Positions 9,646 through 17,028 of a DNA stretch of 21,450 nucleotides are shown piece after piece. Numbering within the stretch: the stretch's first letter is position 1; every line of letters starts with the position of its first letter. Both the position numbers and the translations under genes were made by a program. The notes under the pieces were generated by a model that was not told the DNA's origin, made no database searches, and was given only the letters and a program-made list of their open reading frames with translations. The stretch is from JBDNFP01 sp041689775 (GTDB lineage: Bacteria > Bacteroidota > Bacteroidia > Cytophagales > Spirosomataceae): positions 1-21,450 of the forward strand of contig JBDNFP010000498.1 in NCBI GenBank assembly GCA_041689775.1. Reading direction: 5' to 3'.

Positions 9646-9677
9646 TTTTGCGTTACCTTATAATCTGAGTTTCTTTG
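9646..9677 (+). promoter_or_regulatory. Possible promoter for the tesA-like gene
   Basis: TTTTG at 9646-9650, 19 bases, then TTTCTTTG at 9670-9677, a 7 of 8 match to the Bacteroidota -7 box TAnnTTTG with about the usual spacing to a -33 TTG. It lies about 170 bases before the ATG at 9850, so the leader would be long. Weak evidence. Confidence 0.25.
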
Positions 9678-9849
9678 TCTTGTTGGTATTGACCTACGGA
9701 GCGGAGCGAATTTTAAAACTCTGCGAGAATTATTATCGTTATTACAAAGAAGAACGAAGTACCGATCCTAAATATACTTGAATCGGTTGTTATTAAAAGT
9801 TATCAACACGTTTACGGACAGTACTGTTCATTTACCTACCCCAACAGCT

Positions 9850-10542
9850 ATGCGTTTATTCAAGATTGCGTTTTTTCTTTTTCTGGGGATTATTTTTTTG
9901 ATTTCCTGTAATGAAACCAAACAGGCGGATACCTCCGGTGAGGTAGCAACCGCTCCGTCGGATACACTACCGACTAAAGAGCAGAAAAAAACTATTCTGT
10001 TTTTTGGGAACAGCCTCACGGCGGGTTACGGGGTGGATCCCTCAGAAGCCTTTTCGGCGTTGGTTCAAAACAGGCTTGACTCACTAGGGATGCCTTATAA
10101 GGTAGTAAATGCCGGGGTAAGTGGTGAGACAACCGCCGGTGGTAATGGCCGGATCGATTGGGTACTGCGCCAGTCGATTGATATCTTTGTTTTAGAGCTA
10201 GGCGGAAATGACGGCTTGCGGGGTATTCCTATCGTAGAAACCCGGAAGAACCTCCAAGCGATTATGGATAAGGTAAAAGCCAAATACCCTAATGCAAAGA
10301 TTGTACTGGCTGGCATGCAGGTACCTCCTAATATGGGTAGCACCTACGCTGCGGAGTTTCGCGCTATGTATCCCGAACTGGCCAAAAAGAATGATACCGC
10401 TATTATCACTTTTTTACTCGAAGGAGTAGGTGGGGAGCCAAAGTTGAATCTCCCGGACGGTATTCACCCTACGCCAGAAGGGCATAAGATTGTAGCCGAA
10501 AATGTGTGGAGTACGCTGAAAGATGGAATCGAGGTTCCCTGA
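9850..10542 (+). CDS. tesA: SGNH/GDSL-family arylesterase-thioesterase lipoprotein (TesA-like)
   Basis: Start chosen at ATG 9850 because it gives a proper lipoprotein signal peptide (MRLFK, hydrophobic core, LISC with Cys20 as the lipidated residue); an upstream TTG at 9778 would place a charged stretch before it. Product is 230 residues. Block I is GNSLTAGYG with catalytic Ser55, block III is GGND with Asn120, and block V is DGIHP with Asp203 and His206, so the catalytic set is complete. The enzyme hydrolyses acyl esters or thioesters outside the inner membrane. Its divergence from an ATPase-permease pair mirrors tesA/ybbA-ybbP in E. coli. Ten of 11 bases around the last codons are shared with a PNP remnant in another frame, so the final residues (about IEVP) may not be original. 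Valine is mostly GTA (11 of 16). Confidence 0.88.
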   Translation: MRLFKIAFFLFLGIIFLISCNETKQADTSGEVATAPSDTLPTKEQKKTILFFGNSLTAGYGVDPSEAFSALVQNRLDSLGMPYKVVNAGVSGETTAGGNGRIDWVLRQSIDIFVLELGGNDGLRGIPIVETRKNLQAIMDKVKAKYPNAKIVLAGMQVPPNMGSTYAAEFRAMYPELAKKNDTAIITFLLEGVGGEPKLNLPDGIHPTPEGHKIVAENVWSTLKDGIEVP

Positions 10543-10864
10543 CGTGTCGGCGACCTACGACCTCGACTTGCGCGCCCGGGTATTGGTGATTGCGGATAAG
10601 AATAGGATACGAGCGTTTGAATGCGTATATTCGGCTATGCAGGGTCCCGACCTCGAAACCCCGGCGGAGTACGTTATGTTGCGGGTGATGGGCAGTGACG
10701 CCACAGGCATGTCGTAGATACCCGAAGTGTTGGTGGCTCGCTATATGGGGTTGCCGGTACTGATGGTGTCGATGATTACCAACGTGGCATTCCCGCCTTC
10801 AGTGATACGTAAAACGACCCTTGAAGACGTTATGCATTGGCTGGCGAAGCCGAGCCCCGTTTGA
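10523..10864 (+). pseudogene. Purine nucleoside phosphorylase C-terminal remnant
   Basis: The frame beginning near 10523 gives RFPDVSATYD, then MQGPDLETPAEY, then MGSDATGMS, a TAG at 10715-10717, then IPEVLVARYMGLPV, SMITNVAFP and TLEDVMHWL, ending at TGA 10862-10864. These are, in order, the conserved segments of the trimeric (human/PunA type) purine nucleoside phosphorylase, including the GPxxETPAE base-site strand, GMSTxPEVxxAR and SxITN. The N-terminal half or more (phosphate loop and the first roughly 150 residues) is absent, and the remnant begins inside the 3' end of tesA in a different frame, as if a deletion joined the two. The stop stands where the family has Thr. Not functional. 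Valine codons are mostly GTG/GTT (3 of 14 GTA). Confidence 0.8.
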
Positions 10865-10901
10865 GCACTCTCATTAAAGAACTTTTAAAAAACCTTTGAG
10901 C

Positions 10902-11408
10902 ATGATCGTATCCGCCATGGCAGCCGCCGCCAAAAACCTTGTGATTGGAAAAGACAATAAAATTCCGTGGCATTTGCCTACCGATTTGGCTTATTTTAAA
11001 AAATGTACGCTGAATCACCATGTCATCATGGGGCGCAACAGTTTCCAAGGTATCGGGCATCCGTTGACGAAACGCACCACCATTGTCATCACCAGGAATC
11101 TTTCTTTTACCGCCGAGGGCGTTTTGGTGGCCCATTCGGTGGAAGAAGCCTTGGGCATTGCGTTTGACCATGGTGAAAAGGAGGCGTTCATCATTGGGGG
11201 AGGTGAAATATACCGCAACAGCATGGATTTGTGGGATCGTTTGTATCTAACAGAAGTAGAAATGGAGCCTGAAGGCGATGTTTTTTTTCCGGAAATTGAA
11301 CCAGAGAAATGGCAAGAGGTGTGGCGCGAAGTGCATGCTGCTGATGCGAAAAATGAATGTGCGTATACGTTTCGAAAGTTGGAGCGGGTGCCGGCAGCGG
11401 AAAAGTGA
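10902..11408 (+). CDS. folA: Dihydrofolate reductase
   Basis: Complete 168-residue enzyme reducing dihydrofolate to tetrahydrofolate with NADPH. ATG 10902 is preferred to a TTG two codons upstream because the protein then starts with the family pattern MIVSAMAAAAKNLVIG. IPWHLPTDLAYFK (21-33) carries the substrate Asp28; VIMGRNSFQGIG (41-52) and TIVITR (60-65) form the NADPH region; IIGGGEIY (97-104) is the second NADPH loop. It follows the PNP remnant by 37 bases and is followed by a bidirectional terminator. Codon use differs from tesA next door: only 2 of 12 valines are GTA and Leu TTG/Gly GGC are frequent, which hints at a different origin. I see no thyA beside it. Confidence 0.93.
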   Translation: MIVSAMAAAAKNLVIGKDNKIPWHLPTDLAYFKKCTLNHHVIMGRNSFQGIGHPLTKRTTIVITRNLSFTAEGVLVAHSVEEALGIAFDHGEKEAFIIGGGEIYRNSMDLWDRLYLTEVEMEPEGDVFFPEIEPEKWQEVWREVHAADAKNECAYTFRKLERVPAAEK

Positions 11409-11487
11409 ATGGTCTAAAAACCAGAAGGGTATCATTTTTTTAGACTAAAAATTTCAAGCCCTTCGAATTGCTTAAAAAATGGTGTAA

Positions 11488-11526
11488 AAAATCGGGTTGG
11501 AAGTAGTGCACTTCCAACCCGATTTT
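11488..11526. terminator. Convergent bidirectional terminator after folA
   Basis: Perfect 17-base arms AAAATCGGGTTGGAAGT (11488-11504) and its complement (11510-11526) around a 5-base loop. A-run and T-run ends make it work in both directions; it sits between folA (+) and the membrane protein gene ending at 11544 (-). Confidence 0.92.
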
Positions 11527-11543
11527 GCAGTGTAGGCATCCTG

Positions 11544-12935
11544 TTATCCCTTATTTTCTTCGTCAAACCGATCCGTAATAGCCTTCCGGATGGCCTGATG
11601 AGGCCGCATTCCTGAACTTTTGGTTCGGGGTATGGCTCGGTCGCTGATGGTTGATTTTGCCCGAAGGGCTAGATTAGTTACCGTCAAGTGGCTGTTGCGC
11701 CATTGTTCAAACTCCTCCTCCGACATGATATTTCGTGCTATCTCACCCCGGGCATGGCCATCGTTGTAGGCGTGGATGCGGGTATCGGTCAGCGCTAGTT
11801 TTCGCTCTTCTTCGAGTTGTTCAATTTCCTTGCGCAGCGCTTTCTCTTTTTCCTTCAACTCATCCAGCGAAGGAAATACGCTGAGGTCATTTTCCATGAT
11901 ATTTTTCTGTGCTAGCTGCTCAGAAAGAACTTTTTCTTCGGCGTTGAGCTGCTTCATGAGCTTTCGATGGCGGCGGCGCAAACGCCACAGGCGTGGGTCG
12001 ATCTGCAACCAACGGTACCAGAAACTTTGCAACACTGGAAGAGCCATGCCTAACGACACGGCTCCCGCTACCGCGAAGAGCACTCCGCTCAATACAAAAG
12101 AGAGCAGCGCCCAGGGACTGTTAACCAGTATCAGGTTGAGGCTGTCCGAGTCACGAAGCGCTGCTTCAATCTTATCGGTTAGCTCGGGGCTATTGATGGG
12201 TGCTCCCGTGAGCGGATCAATGGCATTTAATTGTAAATTCTTGATCGACTTGTTGATGGCTTCTTTCAGCTTATCGGTGCGATAGGCTTCGTACCGAAAC
12301 CATCCCAATACAAGTAGCGTTGCCACCGAAAAAATACTTAGTGCTACCTTAAATCTTCCGTAACGTTTCTTGATGTGGGGCGAGTTGTCGGTTTGATACG
12401 GACCTTCGATCAGGCGGTCATAACCGGGTTTTAGGAGCACCGATATCATAGCTAAACCAATCGCAAATGCCCATGCTTCGTTGGAATTCCGGATATTAAG
12501 TGCGTAGGCTACAATTTCGTGGGAAATAATAAGGTCGCCGAAGATAAACGAGATACCAGCCAGCAAGAAAATAAAGCCCGCCAGGAGTGAGTAGTGGGTG
12601 GCCGAATTTGCCCGTTTTTCTTTTAAAAACTTCGTTTCCTGCTCTGTATCGGCTACCGCCTGCTGAACCTCATAGGTACGTTTAGAGGTTTGATTAAGCC
12701 CCAATAGGTGTCCTTGTAAAGAGTCAAAAGAAACTTTGCGTTTAGCAATAATTTCGTTCTGGGTTTGCCGAAGTTCAGCTAGCTCTGTTTTTTTCTCGCT
12801 CAGGCGCTCAATGACCCATTCGTTACTAACGAAGCTGGATAGGTATCCTTCGTAAGATCCCCGATCTACCCCCTCAATGCCACCGGTATAGCCATGCTGG
12901 TAGTCGGGATGTTGGTTGGGCTGCTGCTCTTCCAT
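11544..12935 (-). CDS. Uncharacterised membrane protein with coiled coils and four TM segments
   Basis: I do not recognise this 463-residue protein. A polar, Gln/Gly/Tyr-rich N-terminus (1-35) leads into a probable coiled coil (about 40-110), membrane segments near 115-136, 153-169, 196-213 and 274-298, a highly basic juxtamembrane stretch (RRRHRK, 320-325), a second long Glu/Lys coiled coil (about 325-385), and a basic tail. It has no signal peptide, and both ends are probably cytosolic if all four segments span. The neighbour upstream (13013-14215) has the same overall plan though little evident sequence similarity, and lies 77 bases away on the same strand, so the two may work as a pair. 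Its 3' end faces folA across a terminator. Confidence 0.75.
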   Translation of the reverse strand: MEEQQPNQHPDYQHGYTGGIEGVDRGSYEGYLSSFVSNEWVIERLSEKKTELAELRQTQNEIIAKRKVSFDSLQGHLLGLNQTSKRTYEVQQAVADTEQETKFLKEKRANSATHYSLLAGFIFLLAGISFIFGDLIISHEIVAYALNIRNSNEAWAFAIGLAMISVLLKPGYDRLIEGPYQTDNSPHIKKRYGRFKVALSIFSVATLLVLGWFRYEAYRTDKLKEAINKSIKNLQLNAIDPLTGAPINSPELTDKIEAALRDSDSLNLILVNSPWALLSFVLSGVLFAVAGAVSLGMALPVLQSFWYRWLQIDPRLWRLRRRHRKLMKQLNAEEKVLSEQLAQKNIMENDLSVFPSLDELKEKEKALRKEIEQLEEERKLALTDTRIHAYNDGHARGEIARNIMSEEEFEQWRNSHLTVTNLALRAKSTISDRAIPRTKSSGMRPHQAIRKAITDRFDEENKG

Positions 12936-13012
12936 TCTTATTGCCTGTTAGGTTGTTAGCGGTTAGCTAAATATTTTTAGTTACTCGGGAAAGGATTCAA
13001 AGAATCTCTGAC

Positions 13013-14206
13013 CTAATTTCCTCTGATCTGACGGAGTTGACGCTCAGACAGGTTATCTTTTATTTTTCTAGCTAGATAAAACTCGCTTTCAAAAATCTTG
13101 ATGAGCATCTCGCGACGCGCGTACAGTCTATCTCTTTCACTTTCGGAAGAATTCTGCTCACGAAGTACCTGCCATTTCTGAACCCGAAGCTCGTTCGTCT
13201 CTTTCGTTAATTTTACAATTTCTTCCTCCCAAATTTGGGTATGGTCTACTGCTTCTTGGCGATCGCGGCGGTTGGTAAGCCACACCCGTAGATCGTTGCG
13301 GAGCACCGTGATGTTGCTCAGAAATAGTTTTCCCGCGAATAGAAATAAAAAGAATACGAATACAAATAGGGAGGTCGCCTGCCACCACGACTGGGTTTGC
13401 CAGGCCTGCGCACACACAAAAAGAGCCGCAGCAAAGGGCATCCCTACTTCTTCCAGCAAGCGCCGCCAAGAAATACCCGACTCGGTATCATGAAAAAGTG
13501 AAATACGACCGAACAGATTAAACATACCCACCAGAAATACTCCGAGCGCTACGTATGAACTACTGGGGAAGGAAGTACTCAATGTATCCTTGATGAGATA
13601 GTAGTTACCTACACACATGGCGATCGAAAGTACCAGCCCTACCAATGTGCGGGGGAGCTGATGCTCGCCGTTGTGCCGGAATCCTCCGAGGTCTTTTAGT
13701 TTAGTCACTAATTCGTCGATGCGATTTTCTTTCTGACCAACAAAAAGATTTAACTCCTGAATTCGCTCGTTTTGTTGCTCAATATTATGTTCATGATTTG
13801 CTGCTAGATGTGTAAAGTAGCTACGGATAATATCTGTTTTCTCGGTTGGGTCAGATTCAGAAAGTCCAAATAGTACTCCTTCGTCGCGGAGGGTATCTTC
13901 ATCTTCCAGCCAGTAAGGAGCATTTACCTTGGTATTGGAAAGGAGAGGACTACGGTTAGGAATATCGTCATTGTTGGCGAAAAAACGCGAGGATTCTTCT
14001 ACTGGCGAAGCTGGTTGTGGTCTATCTGTTTCGGAGGAGACCATACGAGAAGAGGTTTTAGGGGCAGTATTTTCTTGGGCATAGGAGAAGCCGCTGCTAA
14101 CAGGCAGCCTAGCCACATTCGGTGCGGTGCTGTCCTCGTAGTAATCAAGGTCCTTACCGTCAGAACTCTGAATGAAATGTACGAAGCGTTGCCAGATTGT
14201 AGCCAT
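13013..14206 (-). CDS. Uncharacterised membrane protein with coiled coils and four TM segments
   Basis: I do not recognise this protein. The ATG at 14206 (397 residues) and the one three codons upstream (14215) are both possible; MATIWQRF is the more ordinary start. Residues 20-125 are polar and low in structure, 140-175 form a heptad-like coiled coil, membrane segments lie near 189-207, 220-240, 258-275 and 280-300, and a charged C-terminal part (305-395) contains a second coiled coil rich in Arg, Glu and Gln. This is the same coiled coil / four TM / coiled coil order as the next gene downstream. A 207-base gap with heptamer repeats separates it from the gene upstream, so it may have its own promoter, though I could not find one. 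Confidence 0.75.
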   Translation of the reverse strand: MATIWQRFVHFIQSSDGKDLDYYEDSTAPNVARLPVSSGFSYAQENTAPKTSSRMVSSETDRPQPASPVEESSRFFANNDDIPNRSPLLSNTKVNAPYWLEDEDTLRDEGVLFGLSESDPTEKTDIIRSYFTHLAANHEHNIEQQNERIQELNLFVGQKENRIDELVTKLKDLGGFRHNGEHQLPRTLVGLVLSIAMCVGNYYLIKDTLSTSFPSSSYVALGVFLVGMFNLFGRISLFHDTESGISWRRLLEEVGMPFAAALFVCAQAWQTQSWWQATSLFVFVFFLFLFAGKLFLSNITVLRNDLRVWLTNRRDRQEAVDHTQIWEEEIVKLTKETNELRVQKWQVLREQNSSESERDRLYARREMLIKIFESEFYLARKIKDNLSERQLRQIRGN

Positions 14207-14273
14207 AGTATGCAAATGATTTCATTGCGATTATCTACCGAAACTGTTTAATAAACAACAATATTGTGATAAG

Positions 14274-14303
14274 TAGCTGATAGCTATTAGCTTGTAGCTG
14301 TTA
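14274..14303. repeat. Four 7-base tandem units TAGCTNN
   Basis: TAGCTGA, TAGCTAT, TAGCTTG, TAGCTGT stand head to tail with an exact 7-base period and a trailing TA. They lie 60-90 bases upstream of the membrane protein gene that starts at 14206 on the - strand. A shorter related set (TTAGC units) occurs before the following gene, near 12947-12968. Confidence 0.7.
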
Positions 14304-14422
14304 CCTTTTTGTAAATATTTGATATAGAAAACATTAGCCAGTAATTTGACTAAATTAATAATACAAACTAATTATGCATTAGTACTTAATCGGTAGTTAT
14401 TTACCCAAACCAACGGGTACTT

Positions 14423-15016
14423 TCAGGCTATCCCAAACATTTGTTGGAGGGCTAGCCATAGCCTCTTTTTGAGTGATTTGTCGGCTTCAATTTGGTCTAG
14501 AGAGTCGGTCAGTAAGAACCAGATACCCTCAATTTTCTGGGGTGTGTAGGGTGGTAGTAGAAGATCAAGTTGAAGCCTGATCATAGGTACACCGAATGAA
14601 ATAAAGTAGTTGGTACTTTTCTGGGCCAATACCGTGCGGGCATCCGCCTGAGGAATGTAACTAAAATTGAGAAGGTCAATTTCGGACGAAGCGTTTCCGG
14701 TTGCTTTGAGAATATTTTCAAGCAACAGGGCTTGTGATGGAGGTAACTCCGGGTGCCGGGGTTCATCTACCAAAACCAGAATCCGATGCCGTAAAGCTGG
14801 GAAAGGTACGGTTTCCCGGTTCACGGACGCCACAATAGGTGGCGCCGTGACGGGGAGCGGGGTTTCACTAGGTACTGGTTCCGGTTCGATTATAACAGCC
14901 ACAGGTTCTTTGGCAGGCTTTTGAATTACGTTCTTTTCAACCATATCCTCCTCGTACACTTTGAAGAGAGTATCGTATTGAAAGAACGTCTGATAAAAAG
15001 CGGCAGTGTCACCCAT
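14423..15016 (-). CDS. Uncharacterised protein, possibly HolD (DNA polymerase III psi)-like
   Basis: A 197-residue soluble protein in three parts: a short N-terminal segment with aromatic residues (FYQTFFQYDTLFKVYEED, 7-24), a Pro/Glu/Val-rich linker (about 33-65), and a globular C-terminal domain (about 75-197) beginning RHRILVLVDEP and ending KSLKKRLWLALQQMF. The order of short features (N-terminal aromatic peptide, RxLVLV strand, LLxxILKA helix, ISFG strand, final KxxLW helix) resembles psi of the clamp loader, which is short and poorly conserved. This is an inference from pattern only; no catalytic motif is visible. It starts 29 bases after purA on the same strand, so it is very probably co-transcribed with it. 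Confidence 0.7.
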   Translation of the reverse strand: MGDTAAFYQTFFQYDTLFKVYEEDMVEKNVIQKPAKEPVAVIIEPEPVPSETPLPVTAPPIVASVNRETVPFPALRHRILVLVDEPRHPELPPSQALLLENILKATGNASSEIDLLNFSYIPQADARTVLAQKSTNYFISFGVPMIRLQLDLLLPPYTPQKIEGIWFLLTDSLDQIEADKSLKKRLWLALQQMFGIA

Positions 15017-15045
15017 AGGCTGTTTTGAACGGCAATTATAATTGT

Positions 15046-16341
15046 TTATCCTACAAGTTTCTCAGTTCCGCGATGGATCAACTCATCACGGTTGGGGCCC
15101 GTAGACACAAAACTGATAGGGATGTTTAATTCATTTTCAAGGTACTCTACGTAGGTTGTAAGGGTGGCCGGCATATCTTCAAAAGTACGGATACCTTCGA
15201 GAGACTCCATCCAGCCTTCAAAATCGCGGTAGATAGGCTCTACGTCTTCGGTACACAAATCATACGGTAGTTGATCCGTAAGGGTGCCGTCGGGAAGGCG
15301 GTAGTGCGTACATACCCGGATGGTATCAAAAACGGTAAGTACGTCCACTTTCATCATCACGAGCTGTGTTACTCCGTTGAGCATTACGGCATATTTCAGA
15401 GCGGGCAGATCCAACCATCCACATCGCCGGGGACGCCCGGTGGTGGCACCAAACTCACGTCCTTCTTTACGCATGAGCTCACCCGTTTCTTCGAGAAGTT
15501 CGGTTGGGAAAGGACCACTACCCACGCGGGTACAGTATGCCTTGAAGATACCAAATACTTCTCCAATAGCACTCGGCGCTACCCCAAGACCTGTGCAAGC
15601 ACCGGCGGCCATGGTACTGGAGCTCGTTACGAAGGGATACGAACCGAAGTCAATATCCAGCATAGAACCCTGTGCACCTTCGGCTAGGACTGTTTTTTCT
15701 GCCGCCAAGGCCTCGTTCACCATGTACTCACTGTCTACAATTTTAAACTCTTTCATGAATTCAATAGCGGCAAAAAAGCGGGTTTCTGATTCGGTCAGGG
15801 CTTCCCGAAAATCAAACTCATAAAAGCGAAGAATATCTTTATGAGCATCAACCAGTTTTTGGTACTTCTCCTTGAACTTATCGGAAAGGATATCTGCCAC
15901 GCGCAGCCCCAGACGAGCGATTTTGTCCTGATAAGTAGGGCCAATACCACGGAGAGTTGAGCCAATCTTGGAGTCGCCCTTAGATTTTTCGTAGGCAGCA
16001 TCTAGCAAGCTGTGCGTTGGCAAAATCAACGATGCTTTTTTAGAAATATAAAGATTGCCTCTCAGGTCAAGATTAAATTTTTGGAGCCCATCAATTTCTC
16101 TCCGGAACACGATTGGGTCGAGCACCACGCCATTACCAATGATGTTCTGAATATCGGAGCGGAAAATTCCTGAGGGAATCTGGTGAAGTACGTGTTTGAT
16201 ATTATCAAATTCGAGGGTATGCCCGGCGTTGGGGCCTCCCTGAAAACGAGCTACCACCTGATACTGGGGAGCAAGTACGTCCACGATTTTACCTTTCCCT
16301 TCGTCTCCCCATTGGAGGCCAAGCAATACATCAACTTTCAT
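15046..16341 (-). CDS. purA: Adenylosuccinate synthetase
   Basis: Full-length, 431 residues. It joins IMP and aspartate with GTP to form adenylosuccinate, first step from IMP to AMP, in the cytosol. GDEGKGK at 12-18 is the GTP loop with catalytic Asp13; GGPNAGHT carries catalytic His41; IGPTYQDK and the TTGRPRRCGWLD stretch of the C-terminal half are the usual IMP and guanine-site segments; STGPNRD closes the protein. The C-terminal residues are intact. It follows a Fur-family gene across a 77-base gap that contains a hairpin, and precedes a possible psi-like gene by 29 bases. Confidence 0.97.
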   Translation of the reverse strand: MKVDVLLGLQWGDEGKGKIVDVLAPQYQVVARFQGGPNAGHTLEFDNIKHVLHQIPSGIFRSDIQNIIGNGVVLDPIVFRREIDGLQKFNLDLRGNLYISKKASLILPTHSLLDAAYEKSKGDSKIGSTLRGIGPTYQDKIARLGLRVADILSDKFKEKYQKLVDAHKDILRFYEFDFREALTESETRFFAAIEFMKEFKIVDSEYMVNEALAAEKTVLAEGAQGSMLDIDFGSYPFVTSSSTMAAGACTGLGVAPSAIGEVFGIFKAYCTRVGSGPFPTELLEETGELMRKEGREFGATTGRPRRCGWLDLPALKYAVMLNGVTQLVMMKVDVLTVFDTIRVCTHYRLPDGTLTDQLPYDLCTEDVEPIYRDFEGWMESLEGIRTFEDMPATLTTYVEYLENELNIPISFVSTGPNRDELIHRGTEKLVG

Positions 16342-16367
16342 TCAATGCAACAGTTAAAATAAGAAAT

Positions 16368-16402
16368 GCCCAGTCAGACATTGTTCCTCAGGCTGATTGG
16401 GC
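16368..16402 (-). terminator. Hairpin between fur and purA, weak terminator
   Basis: On the - strand GCCCAATCAG and CTGACTGGGC pair over 10 positions (one G-U) around a 15-base loop, followed by ATTTCTTATTTT. It lies just after the fur stop and before purA, so it may end or attenuate the upstream transcript. Confidence 0.55.
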
Positions 16403-16418
16403 TTGTATGTTAGTAAGG

Positions 16419-16952
16419 TCAATTATTTTTCTGTTCCTGGTCGAAGACCTCCTCCTCCTCGGACATATCCTTTCGGTTTTCACAGTTGGGCCGAGTGCAC
16501 TCCCCGTAGAAAATCAGGGAATGATGGTCCACTTTGAAGTGAAGCATTTCACCCACCATATTCTGAATGGACTGAATCCGTGGATCACAGAACTCCATGA
16601 CCTTATGGCAATCGGTACAGATAAGATGGTCGTGCTGTTTAAAACCGTAGGACTTTTCGTACTGGGCCAAGTTTTTGCCAAACTGATGCTTGGTAACGAG
16701 GTCACAGTCTACGAGTACGTCTAGGGTATTATATACTGTTGCCCGGCTGACCCGATATTTTTTGTTTTTCATGCTGATGTAGAGCTCGTCTACGTCAAAA
16801 TGATCACTACGGGTATATATCTCTTCTAAGATCGCAAAACGCTCGGGGGTCTTGCGAAGTCCTTTGTTTTCCAGATAAGCCGTCAGTATTTTCTTGGCGG
16901 CTTCTAAATTGTCTTTACCGATTTGTGACATAGGTTTCGAAATCAGGTGCAA
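16419..16952 (-). CDS. Fur-family transcriptional regulator
   Basis: A metal-dependent DNA-binding repressor, 177 residues from the first ATG; a second ATG at 16931 (MSQIGKDN, 170 residues) is equally likely. The winged helix spans about 30-95 with recognition helix VSRATVYNTLDVLV (68-81). HDHLICTDCHKVMEF (107-121) is the Fur hallmark; Cys112/Cys115 and Cys152/Cys157 give the structural zinc site and HxH-type residues the regulatory site. An acidic tail (EEEE, 165-168) is unusual but common enough in the phylum. Whether it senses iron (Fur), peroxide (PerR) or zinc (Zur) cannot be read from sequence. It lies between rel and purA; a 12-base palindrome precedes it. Confidence 0.92.
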   Translation of the reverse strand: MHLISKPMSQIGKDNLEAAKKILTAYLENKGLRKTPERFAILEEIYTRSDHFDVDELYISMKNKKYRVSRATVYNTLDVLVDCDLVTKHQFGKNLAQYEKSYGFKQHDHLICTDCHKVMEFCDPRIQSIQNMVGEMLHFKVDHHSLIFYGECTRPNCENRKDMSEEEEVFDQEQKNN

Positions 16953-16963
16953 ATAACGTGCTT

Positions 16964-16975
16964 TTTAAGCTTAAA
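16964..16975. promoter_or_regulatory. Perfect 12-base palindrome upstream of the Fur-family gene
   Basis: TTTAAGCTTAAA is its own reverse complement and sits 11 bases before the first ATG (32 before the second). An operator for autoregulation is possible; it does not match the classic Fur box. Weak evidence, as AT-rich palindromes of this size also occur by chance. Confidence 0.3.
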
Positions 16976-17028
16976 TCACAGAGGATTCAACAATCTATAA
17001 CACAGGGTAGGAAAGTACGGTTCAGTGT

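Noticed and set aside
9778..9849. TTG start for the esterase 24 codons upstream
   Set aside because: It would bury the lipoprotein signal peptide that begins at ATG 9850.
1697..10717. Amber codon recoding (TAG read as an amino acid) to explain the internal TAGs
   Set aside because: TAG ends the glycosidase exactly after its sorting tail (6332-6334) and the ABC permease at its expected C-terminus (6408), so it works as a stop here. The glycosyltransferase also needs a frameshift, which recoding would not explain.
10523..10717. A separate 64-residue gene after tesA
   Set aside because: Its sequence is the middle of a purine nucleoside phosphorylase and the same frame goes on with PNP motifs after the stop.
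14015..14251. Forward open frame opposite the membrane protein gene
   Set aside because: Antisense shadow of a longer frame with coherent domains; no family features of its own.
16407..16724. Forward open frame opposite the Fur-family gene
   Set aside because: Antisense to conserved Fur motifs, hydrophobic only as a by-product.
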